Below are positions 50,301-60,790 of a DNA stretch of 64,000 nucleotides, one piece after another. Location of the stretch: positions 179,589-243,588 of the forward strand of contig NZ_BMQQ01000008.1 of assembly GCF_014648195.1 (NCBI RefSeq), given 5' to 3'. Position numbers and translations under genes: made by a program. The stretch comes from Streptomyces purpureus. Lineage in GTDB: Bacteria; Actinomycetota; Actinomycetes; Streptomycetales; Streptomycetaceae. Below the pieces are notes generated by a model. That model was given only the letters and a program-made list of their open reading frames with translations. It made no database searches and was not told the origin of the DNA. Within the stretch, counting starts at the first letter, position 1. Each line of letters opens with the position of its first letter.

Positions 50301-53300
50301 CGGCTGACCAAGCACGACGGCACGACACCCACCTATCAGGTCACCGGCACGACCTCGTACGACGGTTACGGGCGGCCGCTCACCCAGACCGACGAGCGCG
50401 CCAAGGCCACCACCACCTTCGACTACACCGAAGCCAACGGTCTGATCTCCCAGGTCACGTCCAAGAACCAGCTCGGACACCTCACGACCACGGAGTACGC
50501 ACCGGCGTGGGGTCAGGCCAAGGCGCAGATCGACCCGAACGGGAAGCGCACCGACCTCGAGTTCGACGACCTCGGCCGGCTGACGTCGGTGTGGCTTCCG
50601 GACCGTACGAAGGGTGCGGTCGGCCCGAGCCTGAAGTACGGCTATCTGATCCGGCAGGACGACGCGTCCGTCATCAAGACGGAGAAGGTGGACAACGACG
50701 GAACCTACGGGGTGGAGTACCAGCTCTTCGACTCGCTGCTCCGCCCGCGCCAGCAGCAGACGGAAGGCCCCGACGGCAGCCGTATGGTCGCCGACACGTG
50801 GTACGACGGCCTCGGCAAGATCGCGAAGACCAACGCCACCTACAACGCGACAGGCCTGCCCTCCGACAAGCTCATGGCCGTCACCGACGGAGATGTCGGG
50901 GCTCAGACGCGCTACAGCTACGACGGACTTGGGCGCCCCACGGCTGAGATCTTCGCCATCGCGGGGCATGAGCAGTGGCGGACGACGACGTCGTACGACG
51001 CCACCTCCGAGGGCGACCGTGTCCACACGGATCCCCCGCAGGGCGGCACGCCGACCACGGCGGTCAGCAACGCCAAGGGACAGTTGACCGAGCTGCGTCA
51101 CTTCGACGGCTCGTCACCGGACCTCACGGCGCCGTACAGCGGCCACACCGCCACCAAGTACACCTACTGGCCGTCCGGGCAGATGAAGTCCGTCACCGAC
51201 GCCGTGGGGAACGTGTGGTCGTACGACTACGACCAACTCGGACGCAAGACGAAGACCGTCGACCCGGACGCGGGAACCTCGACCACGACGTACGACGACG
51301 CGGACCGGCCTGTCACGACCACCGACGGCCGGGGCCAGTCCGTCACGACGGCCTACGACGTGCTGGGCCGGCCCACCTTGACGTACGCGGGCAAGACGGT
51401 CGGCGGCACGAAGCTGACCGAGACCCGGTACGACAAGGCGGGCGCGCTGGGCCATCCGTACGCGTCCTTCCGCTACACCGACGGCACGCAGTACTTCGCC
51501 TCGGTCACCGCTCGCTTCGACACCTTCTACCGGCCCACGCAGTCCAGCATCTCCGTTCCCGCGTCGGAGGGGACGACGCTCAAGGGCGTATACACGTACA
51601 CCACCGCCTACAACGCCGACGGAACGGTCGCTTCGACAGGCATGCCGGGTGTGGGCGGGCTTCCCGCCGAGACGCTGGCCACGACGTACGACAAGCTCCA
51701 GCGGCCCCTGACGCTGAAGAGCGCCACCACGAACTACGTCACCGACACGGTGTGGACGCCGACCAGCCAGCTCTCCACGCTGACCCTGGACACCGGCGGC
51801 AAGCAGACCCAGCAGAGCTACTTCTACGAGCGGGGAACCGATCGGCTCACCCGGCATCTCGTCACGGTCGACGGGTTGAGCAAGGCCGCCAAGGACACCC
51901 GCACCTCGTACGACCCGGCGGGCAACGTCCTCTCGATCGCCGACACGTCGGACACCACCGCTCCGGCGAAGACGGACGTTCAGTGCTTCGCCTACGACGC
52001 ACAGAAGCGGCTGTCGGAGGCGTGGACCCCTTCGGCCACGGCGACGTCCGCGGCCGGCGGGGGCACCATCGGCATGCTGACGCCCGAGTACAGCGGAAAG
52101 ACTCCCAGCGCTTGCGCGGCTGCACCGGGCGCCAGTCCGCTGGGTGGGCCGGCGCCGTACTGGACGTCGTACACGATCGACAAGATCGGCAACCGCACCA
52201 AGGAAGTCCGCCACGACACCGGCCTCAACGCGGCCAAGAACGTCACCCGGACCTACACCTACGCGGACGCCGACCAGGACGGCACGCCGCACGAGCCGGC
52301 CACCGCGACCTCCGACGGCGACGGCGGTCCGCACGCGGTCACCAAGGTGACCGAGCAGACGCCCACGGGAACGCAGACGGCGAAGTACGCCTACGACAAG
52401 GCCGGCAACACCAAGCAGCGCACGCCGGTGGGCGGCGACTCCCAATTCCTCGAATGGGATGCCGAGGGCAAGGTCACCAAGATCTCGGAACCGGACGACC
52501 CCACCACCCCGGGCACGAACGAAGCCACCGAGACCACCTTCCTCTACGACGCGTCCGGCAACAGGCTCAAGCGCAAGGACGCCTCCGGAACCACGATCTA
52601 CCTGCCCGGCACCGAGCTTCACCTGCCGTCAGGGGCAACGGTGGCCAGGGCCACCCGCTACTACACCCACGCCGATAAGATCGTCGCGGTCCGTACGTCC
52701 GACAACAAGGTGAGCTTCATCGCCGCGGATCACCACGGCACGGGCGACCTGGCGATCGACGCCGCCACCGGGGGCGTCACGCAGCGCCGCCTGGACCCGT
52801 ACGGCAACCAGCGGACGGGGAACACCGGCAACTGGCCCGGGCAGAAGGGCTTCGTCGGGGGCACGATCGACGAGTCCACCGGGCTCACGAACATCGGCGC
52901 GCGGCAGTACGACTCGTACCTGGGCAAGTTCATATCCGTCGATCCGCTGATCGACGTGACCAACCCGCAGCAGATGAACGCGTACGCCTACGCGAACAAC
53001 ACGCCGGTCACCCTCTCGGACCCCACAGGACTCGCCCCTTGTGCCAGCGGCCTCACCGCCACCTCTTCCTGCCCGCCGTCCGACACCTGTGGACGGTTCT
53101 GCGCCAACCCTGACGCAGAAGCGAAGGAGCCTGTCACAAAGGCGGAGCAGGAGGTTCGAAAGGCTGAGGAGTCGCATAACAGGGCCAAGCAGAAGGTCGT
53201 CACCGCGGCCAAGGCGCTCGTCAAGATCCTCATGGATGAGCTCGGGGTCACCGCGGCCTTGGACTGCGTTTCCAGCGGAGACGTCGCCGCCTGCGGCGAA

Positions 53301-54344
53301 ACCATCCTGAACATCGCCGGCAGCTTCGCCGGCGGCCTGGCGGGGAGGCTGCTGGCCAAATACGGGGCGCCGTGGAAATGGGATGACGCGGCTCGGCTGG
53401 TCAAGCGTGTGGGCGGCCTGCTCGGCGACCTTGTGTCCGGGGTCAAAGAAATCTGGGACACCTCCAAGGCCCTCGGCAAGGCAAGAGACAAGCTGGCAGC
53501 GGCCCAGGCCAAGTTCAAGATGGCGCAGGAACCTTCCTGCCGGGTCGGTGCCAAGGCCCACAGCTTCCTGCCCGGGACGCAGGTACTGCTCGCGGATGGC
53601 TCCACGAAGCCCATCGAGGACGTCGGACCCGGCGACAAGATCGTCACGACGGACCCCGGTACCGGCGAAGAGGTCGTCCGCGAGGTCGCCGGCACCATCG
53701 TCACCGAGGACGACAAGCACTTCGTCGACCTCACGATCGTCGCGGACGGCCAGTCGGCCTCCCTCATCTCCACCACCACGCACCCCTTCTGGGTGCAGGC
53801 CGAGAAGGCCTGGGTCGAGGCTGGGGACCTGCGACCGGGGATGCGACTCACCACCCCGGCGGGCGACTCCGCTGTTGTCGAGGCGACACGCTACTTCGAA
53901 AAGCGCCAGCGCACGCATGACCTCACTATTGCGGACCTGCACGCGTACTATGTGCTGGCGGGGGCAACTCCGGTACTCGTTCACAATTGCGGCGGTGCAG
54001 TTACAGGGCACCCGGCGGCCTGTGAATGTGCTGATGGCGGAATACCGAAGGTGCGTAATGGGAAGCTGGCGGGAGATGTTCACCCCAAGACGAATGTTCC
54101 ATTCGATGAAAACGGCTTCCCTGACTTCTCTGCATGGCGCCATCCAGATGTGCCTGATGTTCGGATCGAGCTCTCCGGTAGTCGCGGAACAGATTTCGCG
54201 AGATCTAACCGGGCGGCAGGACTCAGTGAGACGCCAGATGGCTATACCTGGCACCATCATCAAGAACCTGGTCTCATGCAGCTGATCGAGACAGAGGCCC
54301 ATAAACGGACGGCCCACACGGGTGGATTCTCCGGAGGGAGGTAG
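47310..54344 (+). CDS. Secreted RHS-repeat polymorphic toxin with Hint domain and WHH-type nuclease tip
   Basis: The 2,344-residue protein starts at ATG 47310 (MPPRSSFLRRVRRGRAATVV) with GTGGAG 8 nt upstream and has a signal peptide ending near AQA. RHS/YD repeats (YDGLGRPTAEI, YDQLGRKTKTVDPD, YDDADRPVTTT) fill most of the length and close with GARQYDSYLGKFISVDPL near residue 1865. A coiled helix region follows, then a Hint domain, residues 2077-2227, from CRVGAKAHSFLPGTQVLLAD to VLVHNC, which would cut to release the tip. The last 117 residues contain W2314-H-H-H and ETEAHKRTAHTGG, the WHH clade of HNH/Endo VII nucleases. The tip has lower G+C than the rest, a sign of module exchange. Its immunity gene follows. 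Confidence 0.9.
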   Translation: MPPRSSFLRRVRRGRAATVVTLALSTVLTASTAQAVAFPQETSPFRADRPTFDKPAEGRAETARPRPVDMTKKAAVTRLGPSVWPKAGSVTIDVTPTGKAARPGGLPVTVSAPTAKTARSSAARHVRVEVMDQRRAAALGAAALIKARHTDAGRKAGKIRLTLGYKAFKDAYGGDYGARLGLFQLPACAISAVPGSKACPVAPIRLKSVNDTEAGTLSADVQVGPESPTAPMLAVAAEATSSQGNYNATPLSPSASWSVAPSTGGFSWSYPMRVVPTPGGQIPSVGLSYSSQAADGKTGTTNNQGSWVGESFSYEPGYIERQYKPCADDGHKSSGELCWAHDNATIMLNGSSGQLIKDDKTGAWHMTGGAGWKIEKLTGASNGDNNGEHWKVIADGSEYHFGLNRRPGWRSDNPATTGKVDADPVTDSTWNVPVTGDDSGEPCYKAAFADAWCMQAWRWNLDYVKDRHGNTMSYVYGKELNAYARGGKTDVAGTTYSRGGYLKRIEYGQRDTTVFTEAAPARVVFTTAERCVKDAAFDCDPAKWTEANVARWPDTPYDRYCAVGTKCKFTQATPSFFTRKKLTSIATQMRTGPTTTTTTSASTPYATVDAWNLKHIFTDNGDDSRTLWLSEIEHEGKGNGGSVKLPSVQLLGRKLPNRVDEVGNNLSPINRFRLYTVLSESGSQLDVTYKPADCAVGTLPKPGESVRRCYPVVWAPPGYLEPITDWFHKYVVASVQQSDRTGKSAPMVTDYEYLGDAAWRKTQPDGITDPKFLTWSQWQGYGKVRVTAGDGQNQTSRVDYTYLQGMDGDADPGGGKRAVSVTDSAGVAHKDLEEYVGFELEKAVYSGGALVSKVISQPWQHTTATQTRTWDGTQVVSKATTVRPEVTRGFTALAGGGWRESKSVTTYDTGVGVAGRVEQVDNLGDLSTSADDTCTRTTYADNLALNLVNLPRQIETVAVNCHAVPKRATQVLSDQRTSYDNGALGAAPTRGLATRTERLTKHDGTTPTYQVTGTTSYDGYGRPLTQTDERAKATTTFDYTEANGLISQVTSKNQLGHLTTTEYAPAWGQAKAQIDPNGKRTDLEFDDLGRLTSVWLPDRTKGAVGPSLKYGYLIRQDDASVIKTEKVDNDGTYGVEYQLFDSLLRPRQQQTEGPDGSRMVADTWYDGLGKIAKTNATYNATGLPSDKLMAVTDGDVGAQTRYSYDGLGRPTAEIFAIAGHEQWRTTTSYDATSEGDRVHTDPPQGGTPTTAVSNAKGQLTELRHFDGSSPDLTAPYSGHTATKYTYWPSGQMKSVTDAVGNVWSYDYDQLGRKTKTVDPDAGTSTTTYDDADRPVTTTDGRGQSVTTAYDVLGRPTLTYAGKTVGGTKLTETRYDKAGALGHPYASFRYTDGTQYFASVTARFDTFYRPTQSSISVPASEGTTLKGVYTYTTAYNADGTVASTGMPGVGGLPAETLATTYDKLQRPLTLKSATTNYVTDTVWTPTSQLSTLTLDTGGKQTQQSYFYERGTDRLTRHLVTVDGLSKAAKDTRTSYDPAGNVLSIADTSDTTAPAKTDVQCFAYDAQKRLSEAWTPSATATSAAGGGTIGMLTPEYSGKTPSACAAAPGASPLGGPAPYWTSYTIDKIGNRTKEVRHDTGLNAAKNVTRTYTYADADQDGTPHEPATATSDGDGGPHAVTKVTEQTPTGTQTAKYAYDKAGNTKQRTPVGGDSQFLEWDAEGKVTKISEPDDPTTPGTNEATETTFLYDASGNRLKRKDASGTTIYLPGTELHLPSGATVARATRYYTHADKIVAVRTSDNKVSFIAADHHGTGDLAIDAATGGVTQRRLDPYGNQRTGNTGNWPGQKGFVGGTIDESTGLTNIGARQYDSYLGKFISVDPLIDVTNPQQMNAYAYANNTPVTLSDPTGLAPCASGLTATSSCPPSDTCGRFCANPDAEAKEPVTKAEQEVRKAEESHNRAKQKVVTAAKALVKILMDELGVTAALDCVSSGDVAACGETILNIAGSFAGGLAGRLLAKYGAPWKWDDAARLVKRVGGLLGDLVSGVKEIWDTSKALGKARDKLAAAQAKFKMAQEPSCRVGAKAHSFLPGTQVLLADGSTKPIEDVGPGDKIVTTDPGTGEEVVREVAGTIVTEDDKHFVDLTIVADGQSASLISTTTHPFWVQAEKAWVEAGDLRPGMRLTTPAGDSAVVEATRYFEKRQRTHDLTIADLHAYYVLAGATPVLVHNCGGAVTGHPAACECADGGIPKVRNGKLAGDVHPKTNVPFDENGFPDFSAWRHPDVPDVRIELSGSRGTDFARSNRAAGLSETPDGYTWHHHQEPGLMQLIETEAHKRTAHTGGFSGGR

Positions 54345-54346
54345 CG

Positions 54347-54829
54347 ATGAATGAAATATTTGAAGATGGGGACTTCTATACGGGTCCACCGCTGAGCGTT
54401 GACATGATTAGTCGGGCCGAGCAGGCCCTGGGTCTGCAACTTCCGTCAAGCTATGTCGCGGCGCTATCGGAAAAGAACGGCGGAGTATTGAAGCGACGCC
54501 GCTTTCCTACGAAGTTCGCTACGTCCTGGGCTGTCGACCATTTCGAGATTCGCGCACTTCTCGGAATTGGCGGGAAGTGGGGGATTGATTCCTCCTCTGG
54601 CCTGGGGAGTGCTGACCTGATTGCCGAATGGGGTTATCCGGAAATCGGCGTAGTCATCTGCGATATGCCCTCAGGTGGGCATGATGCAGTAATGCTCGAC
54701 TACTCCGAGTCCGGACCATCTGGTGAGCCTTCTGTCGCCTACATCGACGAGGACCGTGTTCCTCGTAAAGTAGCGGGATCATTCGAGGAGTTCTTGTCTC
54801 GACTGGTTCCCTGCGGTCCACCGATTTAG
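54347..54829 (+). CDS. SUKH (SMI1/KNR4) family immunity protein
   Basis: The 160-residue protein MNEIFEDGDFYTGPPLSVDM has the SMI1/KNR4 pattern: an N-terminal helix (ISRAEQALGLQLPSSYVAAL), the SEKNGG turn, then strands with GSADLIAEWGYPEIGVVICD, HDAVMLDYS and VAYIDEDRVPRKVAGSFEEF. SUKH proteins neutralise nuclease tips of polymorphic toxins. The gene starts 2 nt after the toxin stop, with GGAGGGAGG inside the toxin end. It is much less GC-rich than its surroundings, like the toxin tip, so both were likely acquired together. Confidence 0.87.
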   Translation: MNEIFEDGDFYTGPPLSVDMISRAEQALGLQLPSSYVAALSEKNGGVLKRRRFPTKFATSWAVDHFEIRALLGIGGKWGIDSSSGLGSADLIAEWGYPEIGVVICDMPSGGHDAVMLDYSESGPSGEPSVAYIDEDRVPRKVAGSFEEFLSRLVPCGPPI

Positions 54830-54865
54830 GGTCACGCCCTTTTCCGGTGTTCTTGAGGACAGAGC

Positions 54866-54910
54866 AAGGTCCCCTCCGCGCAGTGGTGCGGAGGGGACCT
54901 TTGTTTCGTT
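54866..54910. terminator. Bidirectional terminator between immunity gene and integrase
   Basis: A perfect 14-bp stem (AAGGTCCCCTCCGC at 54866-54879, complement at 54888-54901) with 8-nt loop is followed by TTTGTTTCGTTT on the plus strand. It ends the toxin-immunity transcript and may also stop the int transcript. Confidence 0.85.
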
Positions 54911-54934
54911 TGACGGCAACGCTGACGGCAACGT
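54911..54934. repeat. 12-bp tandem repeat at the int-proximal end of the AICE
   Basis: TGACGGCAACGC (54911-54922) is followed at once by TGACGGCAACGT (54923-54934), differing only in the last base, and runs into the integrase stop codon. Tandem repeats beside int are often arm-type recombinase sites. No tRNA gene or tRNA 3' end is present here, and I cannot find the matching attachment core on the right side. Confidence 0.5.
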
Positions 54935-56217
54935 CAGCGGACGACGGCTGCGGTGGGTGGGTCGTCGGGGGCATCGTCGCTCTGGCCGAGGGCGTTGCCG
55001 AGGGTGTCGATGGCGTGGCGCTGGAGGCGGAGTCGGACGTGGGCGTAGACGCCGGCGGTGACGCCGATGTGGGCGTGGCCGAGGAGTTCCTTGATGACGA
55101 CGAGGTCGATGCCCTGTTCCAGGAGCAGGGTCGCGGTCGAGTGTCGAAGGTCGTGGAAGCGGATGGTCCGGAGCTGCGCGTGGTGGAGGAGACGGCGGAA
55201 GCGGCGGGTGAGGTTGGTGGGATCGAGAGGTCTTCCGGTGGGGGTGGCGAAGACGAGCCCGGTGTCTGTCCAGCCTGTTCCGGCTGCCTCACGTTCTTCC
55301 TGCTGCAGTTCCTGGTGGGTCTTGAGGGAGTTGATGCACTCGGTGGGGAGGGCGATGCGGCGTTCGGAGGCGCGGGTCTTGGTGTGAAGGATCGTCAGGC
55401 CACCGGTGGGAGTGCGCTGGAGGGAGCGGTGGATGCTGGCGGTTCCACTGTCGAGGTCGAGGTCTTCCCAGTGCAGCCCGAGGAGTTCGCCCTTGCGGAG
55501 GCCGGTACGCAGGGCGAGTTCGTACAGGGCGTGGAGCCGGTCGCCGCTGGCTGCGTGGAGGAACTGCCGGGCCTCGCTCGCGGTGAAGGGCTTGAAGCGC
55601 CGGGGGCGGGGCGCGGGCGTCTTGATGTTGCGGGCGACGTTGCGGGGCAGGTCGTCTTCGCGGACGGCGTGCTCCAGGGCGGACTTGAGGACTGAGTGGA
55701 CGTAGGTCACGGTCAGCGGGGAGAGCCGCTTGTTGCAGCACTGGCCGATGGTGCAGCAGGAGCGCCGGTCGGTGTCGCGTCCCTGGGCGCAGCACTGGCA
55801 GGCGACGCGGAGGCGGTCGAGGAAGGTGCGGACGTCGCGGGCGGTGAGCCGTGCGAGCTTCTTGGTGCCGAGGCCGGGGTTGAGATGGAGGCGGACGCAG
55901 GCGGCGTATCGGGTGTGGGTGTTCTCCCGTACCTGGTGGACGGCGATGCCGTTCAGCCAGTACATCAGGTACGCGCTGACGGTGATGTCGGCCGCCGCAA
56001 CGGGCAGGCCGAGGTTGCTGGCGGCGATCTTCTCGGTGAGCTTGGCGAGGGCATCCTTGCGGGTGGTGCCGTAGACGCGGATGCGCTTGCGGGTGTTGCC
56101 GGGGGCGAGGATGTATCCGGCGGCTTCCCAGCGGCTGTCCTTGCGCTGGTAGACGGTTCCGTCGCCGTTGGCGCGGGAGCGGGTGCGGCGGGATGAGGTG
56201 GGGCGAGGGGTGGTCAT
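54934..56217 (-). CDS. int: Tyrosine site-specific integrase (pSAM2-type)
   Basis: The 427-residue protein has an AP2-like arm-binding N-terminus (GDGTVYQRKDSRWEAAGYIL), a core-binding domain and the catalytic domain with Arg241 (TGLRKGELLGL), Lys280, His355 and Arg358 (HDLRHS), His381 (GHAHIG) and Tyr391 (VYAHV), so it looks active. Residues 140-161 form a cysteine cluster (CQCCAQGRDTDRRSCCTIGQ then CC) inside the core-binding region, as in other Streptomyces AICE integrases, which may bind metal. It overlaps xis by 3 nt. Confidence 0.95.
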   Translation of the reverse strand: MTTPRPTSSRRTRSRANGDGTVYQRKDSRWEAAGYILAPGNTRKRIRVYGTTRKDALAKLTEKIAASNLGLPVAAADITVSAYLMYWLNGIAVHQVRENTHTRYAACVRLHLNPGLGTKKLARLTARDVRTFLDRLRVACQCCAQGRDTDRRSCCTIGQCCNKRLSPLTVTYVHSVLKSALEHAVREDDLPRNVARNIKTPAPRPRRFKPFTASEARQFLHAASGDRLHALYELALRTGLRKGELLGLHWEDLDLDSGTASIHRSLQRTPTGGLTILHTKTRASERRIALPTECINSLKTHQELQQEEREAAGTGWTDTGLVFATPTGRPLDPTNLTRRFRRLLHHAQLRTIRFHDLRHSTATLLLEQGIDLVVIKELLGHAHIGVTAGVYAHVRLRLQRHAIDTLGNALGQSDDAPDDPPTAAVVR

Positions 56218-56443
56218 CAGGCGGCGGCTTCCTGTTCGATGCGGGCACGGATGAAGTCGGTCAGAGCGTGGGCGGGTATGCGGCGGGCGCGGCCGAGGGT
56301 GATCGAGGCGAGTTGACCGGAGCGGAGCAGGTCGTAGACGGCGGAGCGGCCGAGCTGGAGACGGGCCATGACCTGGGGGACTGTCAGCAACTCCTGTGAC
56401 AGGTCAGGGTCTTGGAGAGGTGCCGTCGGCGGGTACGTAGTCA

Positions 56444-56444
<1 letters not shown>
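56217..56444 (-). CDS. xis: Excisionase, helix-turn-helix
   Basis: The 75-residue protein MTTYPPTAPLQDPDLSQELL has the MerR/Xis winged-helix core LLTVPQVMARLQLGRSAVYD followed by LLRSGQLASITLGRARRIPA. It would direct the integrase toward excision. The ATG at 56444 overlaps the rep stop region and its stop overlaps the int ATG, so rep-xis-int are translationally coupled. Confidence 0.9.
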
Positions 56445-58795
<2,351 letters not shown>

Positions 58796-58830
58796 ATCAT
58801 CAACCTCCTTTCTGGCGTGGGTGGTTCGGT

Positions 58831-60072
58831 CTACTTGGCGAGCGGGACAGGGGTGCCGTCCGGGCCTTCGTCGTCGGGGAACGTCCGGCCGGCCGAGTCG
58901 AGGAGGGCGTCAGGCCAGTTGCGGATGTCGTCGCCGAGTGCGGCCACTGCGGCTTCCACGGTCTTCTGCGCGAAGGACAGCCCGATGGGGCACACGTCGC
59001 GGATGAAGGTCGGCAGGGCGTCACCGGTGGTCTTCTGGCTGATCAGGATCACTAGGATGCCGACGCTGCGGCCCTTCTTGACCAGGTCCTCCACCAGGCG
59101 GGCGTTCTCCGCCGTCAGCGCGCCCAAACGTTTTGTCTCGGCGTCGCTGCCCTTGTACTCACGGAAGAACGTGTGCGCCTCATCGATGATCAGGACGGTG
59201 AGAGGCCACTGCGGCGAGGGGCCGACGTGCCACATGTTCTTCACGCCCAGCACGTCACGGATGGTCGAGGACCGGCGACGACGCAGCTCCACCAGCCGCT
59301 TGAACAGCGCGTTGGCTTCGTCGAGGTCGTCACCGCAGAACGCGAACATCCGCTTGACCAGGTCGGCGTAGTCGCCTTCCGAGGCGCGTGACACCTTGCC
59401 GTCCGCAGTCGCGATCTGCACGGCCGCCGACGGCGCGAAGTCGCAGACGAACTTGTTGACGGTCGAGGTCTTGCCCGCGCCGGGGGTGCCGGCCACGGTC
59501 ACGCCGGGCACGTTGGCCAGGGACACGCACACCTTCGCGGCGTACTCGTCCACGCCCAGCTCCCAGCGCGTCAGGTCCGTGGGCGGGCGGCCGGTGGGCC
59601 GGTGCCCGGTCGGCGTGGTCAGCGGGTCGGAGCGCACGCCCCGGATCACCACCCGCCCGGGGCCGTCCGGCAGGACGGAGACCCGCGTGCACCGCCAGGC
59701 GTCGGCCAGGAACCGTGCCGACTTCTGGTACTCCTCCAGCCCGACCTGCGGCAGCGTCTTCGCCCGCACGACCACGCCGAACCGGTCCGGCTTCACCTTG
59801 ATCCGAGGCGTCAGCACCCGAGGCGCGGGGGCGGGGCCGTCCTTGGACGCGGTGATCTGCGCGAGCAGGCCTGGGGTCTTGTCGGTGACCGTCAGCCCGG
59901 CCATCCGCGCGAGCCGTACCCAGCCCCAGCGAACCCGCACGGCCTGCCGCATGCTGACCCGCGTGCCCCGATCAGCCCGCACGTAGCGCATCACCATCAC
60001 CAACAGCCACACACCGACCAGCGCAGTAGCGATCGGCAGCGCGTACGACGCATATCCCTTGATGGCTTCCAT
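58831..60072 (-). CDS. FtsK/SpoIIIE-type DNA translocase (TraB/TraSA-like)
   Basis: The 413-residue protein has an N-terminal membrane helix (about 11-30, ALPIATALVGVWLLVMVMRY), Walker A GTPGAGKT at 195-202 and Walker B LTVLIIDEAH at 291-300. The ATPase core resembles the hexameric pump that moves double-stranded plasmid DNA between Streptomyces mycelia. A recognisable winged-helix gamma domain is not obvious at the C-terminus. It starts 1 nt after the small upstream gene, with GAGGGGG as ribosome binding site. Confidence 0.9.
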   Translation of the reverse strand: MEAIKGYASYALPIATALVGVWLLVMVMRYVRADRGTRVSMRQAVRVRWGWVRLARMAGLTVTDKTPGLLAQITASKDGPAPAPRVLTPRIKVKPDRFGVVVRAKTLPQVGLEEYQKSARFLADAWRCTRVSVLPDGPGRVVIRGVRSDPLTTPTGHRPTGRPPTDLTRWELGVDEYAAKVCVSLANVPGVTVAGTPGAGKTSTVNKFVCDFAPSAAVQIATADGKVSRASEGDYADLVKRMFAFCGDDLDEANALFKRLVELRRRRSSTIRDVLGVKNMWHVGPSPQWPLTVLIIDEAHTFFREYKGSDAETKRLGALTAENARLVEDLVKKGRSVGILVILISQKTTGDALPTFIRDVCPIGLSFAQKTVEAAVAALGDDIRNWPDALLDSAGRTFPDDEGPDGTPVPLAK

Positions 60073-60073
60073 G

Positions 60074-60262
60074 TCAGACCCCCTCTTCTCGTATCAGGCG
60101 GAGAACGTGGGCCAGGTCCAGGCGGGCCACCTGCTCCGGGCTCAGGCCGAGCAGATCGAGCACCGCCGCCGAGGCGGAGAACGTGGCCTTGCCCTCGGTC
60201 CCGGGCAGGGGCCGGAGCGGGTGCAACTCCCGCTCCGGCACAGAGTTTTCGAAGCGGATCAC
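60074..60262 (-). CDS. Small AICE protein, unknown
   Basis: The 62-residue product starts at GTG 60262 (VIRFENSVPERELHPLRPLP), which overlaps the TGA of the upstream gene (GTGA) and has GGAGG 7 nt upstream. The C-terminal half is a helix (SASAAVLDLLGLSPEQVARL, DLAHVLRLIREEGV). It is coupled on both sides, so it belongs to the transfer operon. No family recognised. Confidence 0.65.
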   Translation of the reverse strand: MIRFENSVPERELHPLRPLPGTEGKATFSASAAVLDLLGLSPEQVARLDLAHVLRLIREEGV

Positions 60263-60612
60263 TGGGCCGCCTCCACCGTCACCAGCTCCAGGCGGGCAGC
60301 GCGGTAGGCGACGCCGTCGGAGAGCTGGCCGTTGAAGATCCGCGCCCACGGGGTCGCGAACAACTCGACGGGCCGCACCATCGCGCCCGGCTTCAGCCCG
60401 GCCGCGAGGCCCGTCTCAGGGACGGTGATCTTCAGGACCTCAGCGCGGCCGTCCTCCATCAGCATCACGATCACCGTGTGCAGCGACGCTCCAGTCTCCC
60501 GGTCGGTGGCGACCTCCCCGGTCTGCTGGTCCTTGATCTTCAGCACCGGCTCGGTGCCCGCAATGCAGACCGCCGACGGCAGCAGACCAACACGAATACG
60601 GGTCATGGCCAT
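60259..60612 (-). CDS. SCO3933-family regulatory-like protein
   Basis: The 117-residue protein MAMTRIRVGLLPSAVCIAGT contains VLKIKDQQTGEVATDRETGA, LKITVPETGLAAGLKPGAMV and IFNGQLSDGVAYRAARLELV, which match my recollection of the small proteins called SCO3933 family in Streptomyces AICEs. The precise role is unknown. GAGG before 60612 favours that start over ATG 60606. First gene of the minus-strand transfer operon, divergent from the GntR gene; a possible -10 (GATAAT on the minus strand) lies at 60671-60676. Confidence 0.78.
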   Translation of the reverse strand: MAMTRIRVGLLPSAVCIAGTEPVLKIKDQQTGEVATDRETGASLHTVIVMLMEDGRAEVLKITVPETGLAAGLKPGAMVRPVELFATPWARIFNGQLSDGVAYRAARLELVTVEAAQ

Positions 60613-60692
60613 GCCATCACATCCTCGCTCGATGGAGCCGCTTGATCGGCTCGACCTGAAGCATAAGGAGATTATCGCTCAACTTGCAAGGT

Positions 60693-60720
60693 CGATTAGG
60701 TTGTGACTTCGATCAGGTTG
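60693..60720. promoter_or_regulatory. Candidate GntR operator, 11-bp direct repeats
   Basis: CGATTAGGTTG (60693-60703) and CGATCAGGTTG (60710-60720) are direct repeats with a 17-bp period in the divergent gap between the transfer operon and the GntR gene. This is a likely site for the element's KorSA-like repressor. Confidence 0.5.
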
Positions 60721-60790
60721 GTAGGTGGTCAGGCAGGGAACCCGGGGATGTGCCTGTATCGCTACGGCTTGCTGGCGATACCGTGGGGGC

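Noticed and set aside
54830..54933. tRNA gene as AICE attachment site
   Set aside because: No cloverleaf or T-arm sequence is present; the visible structure is a 14-bp terminator hairpin.
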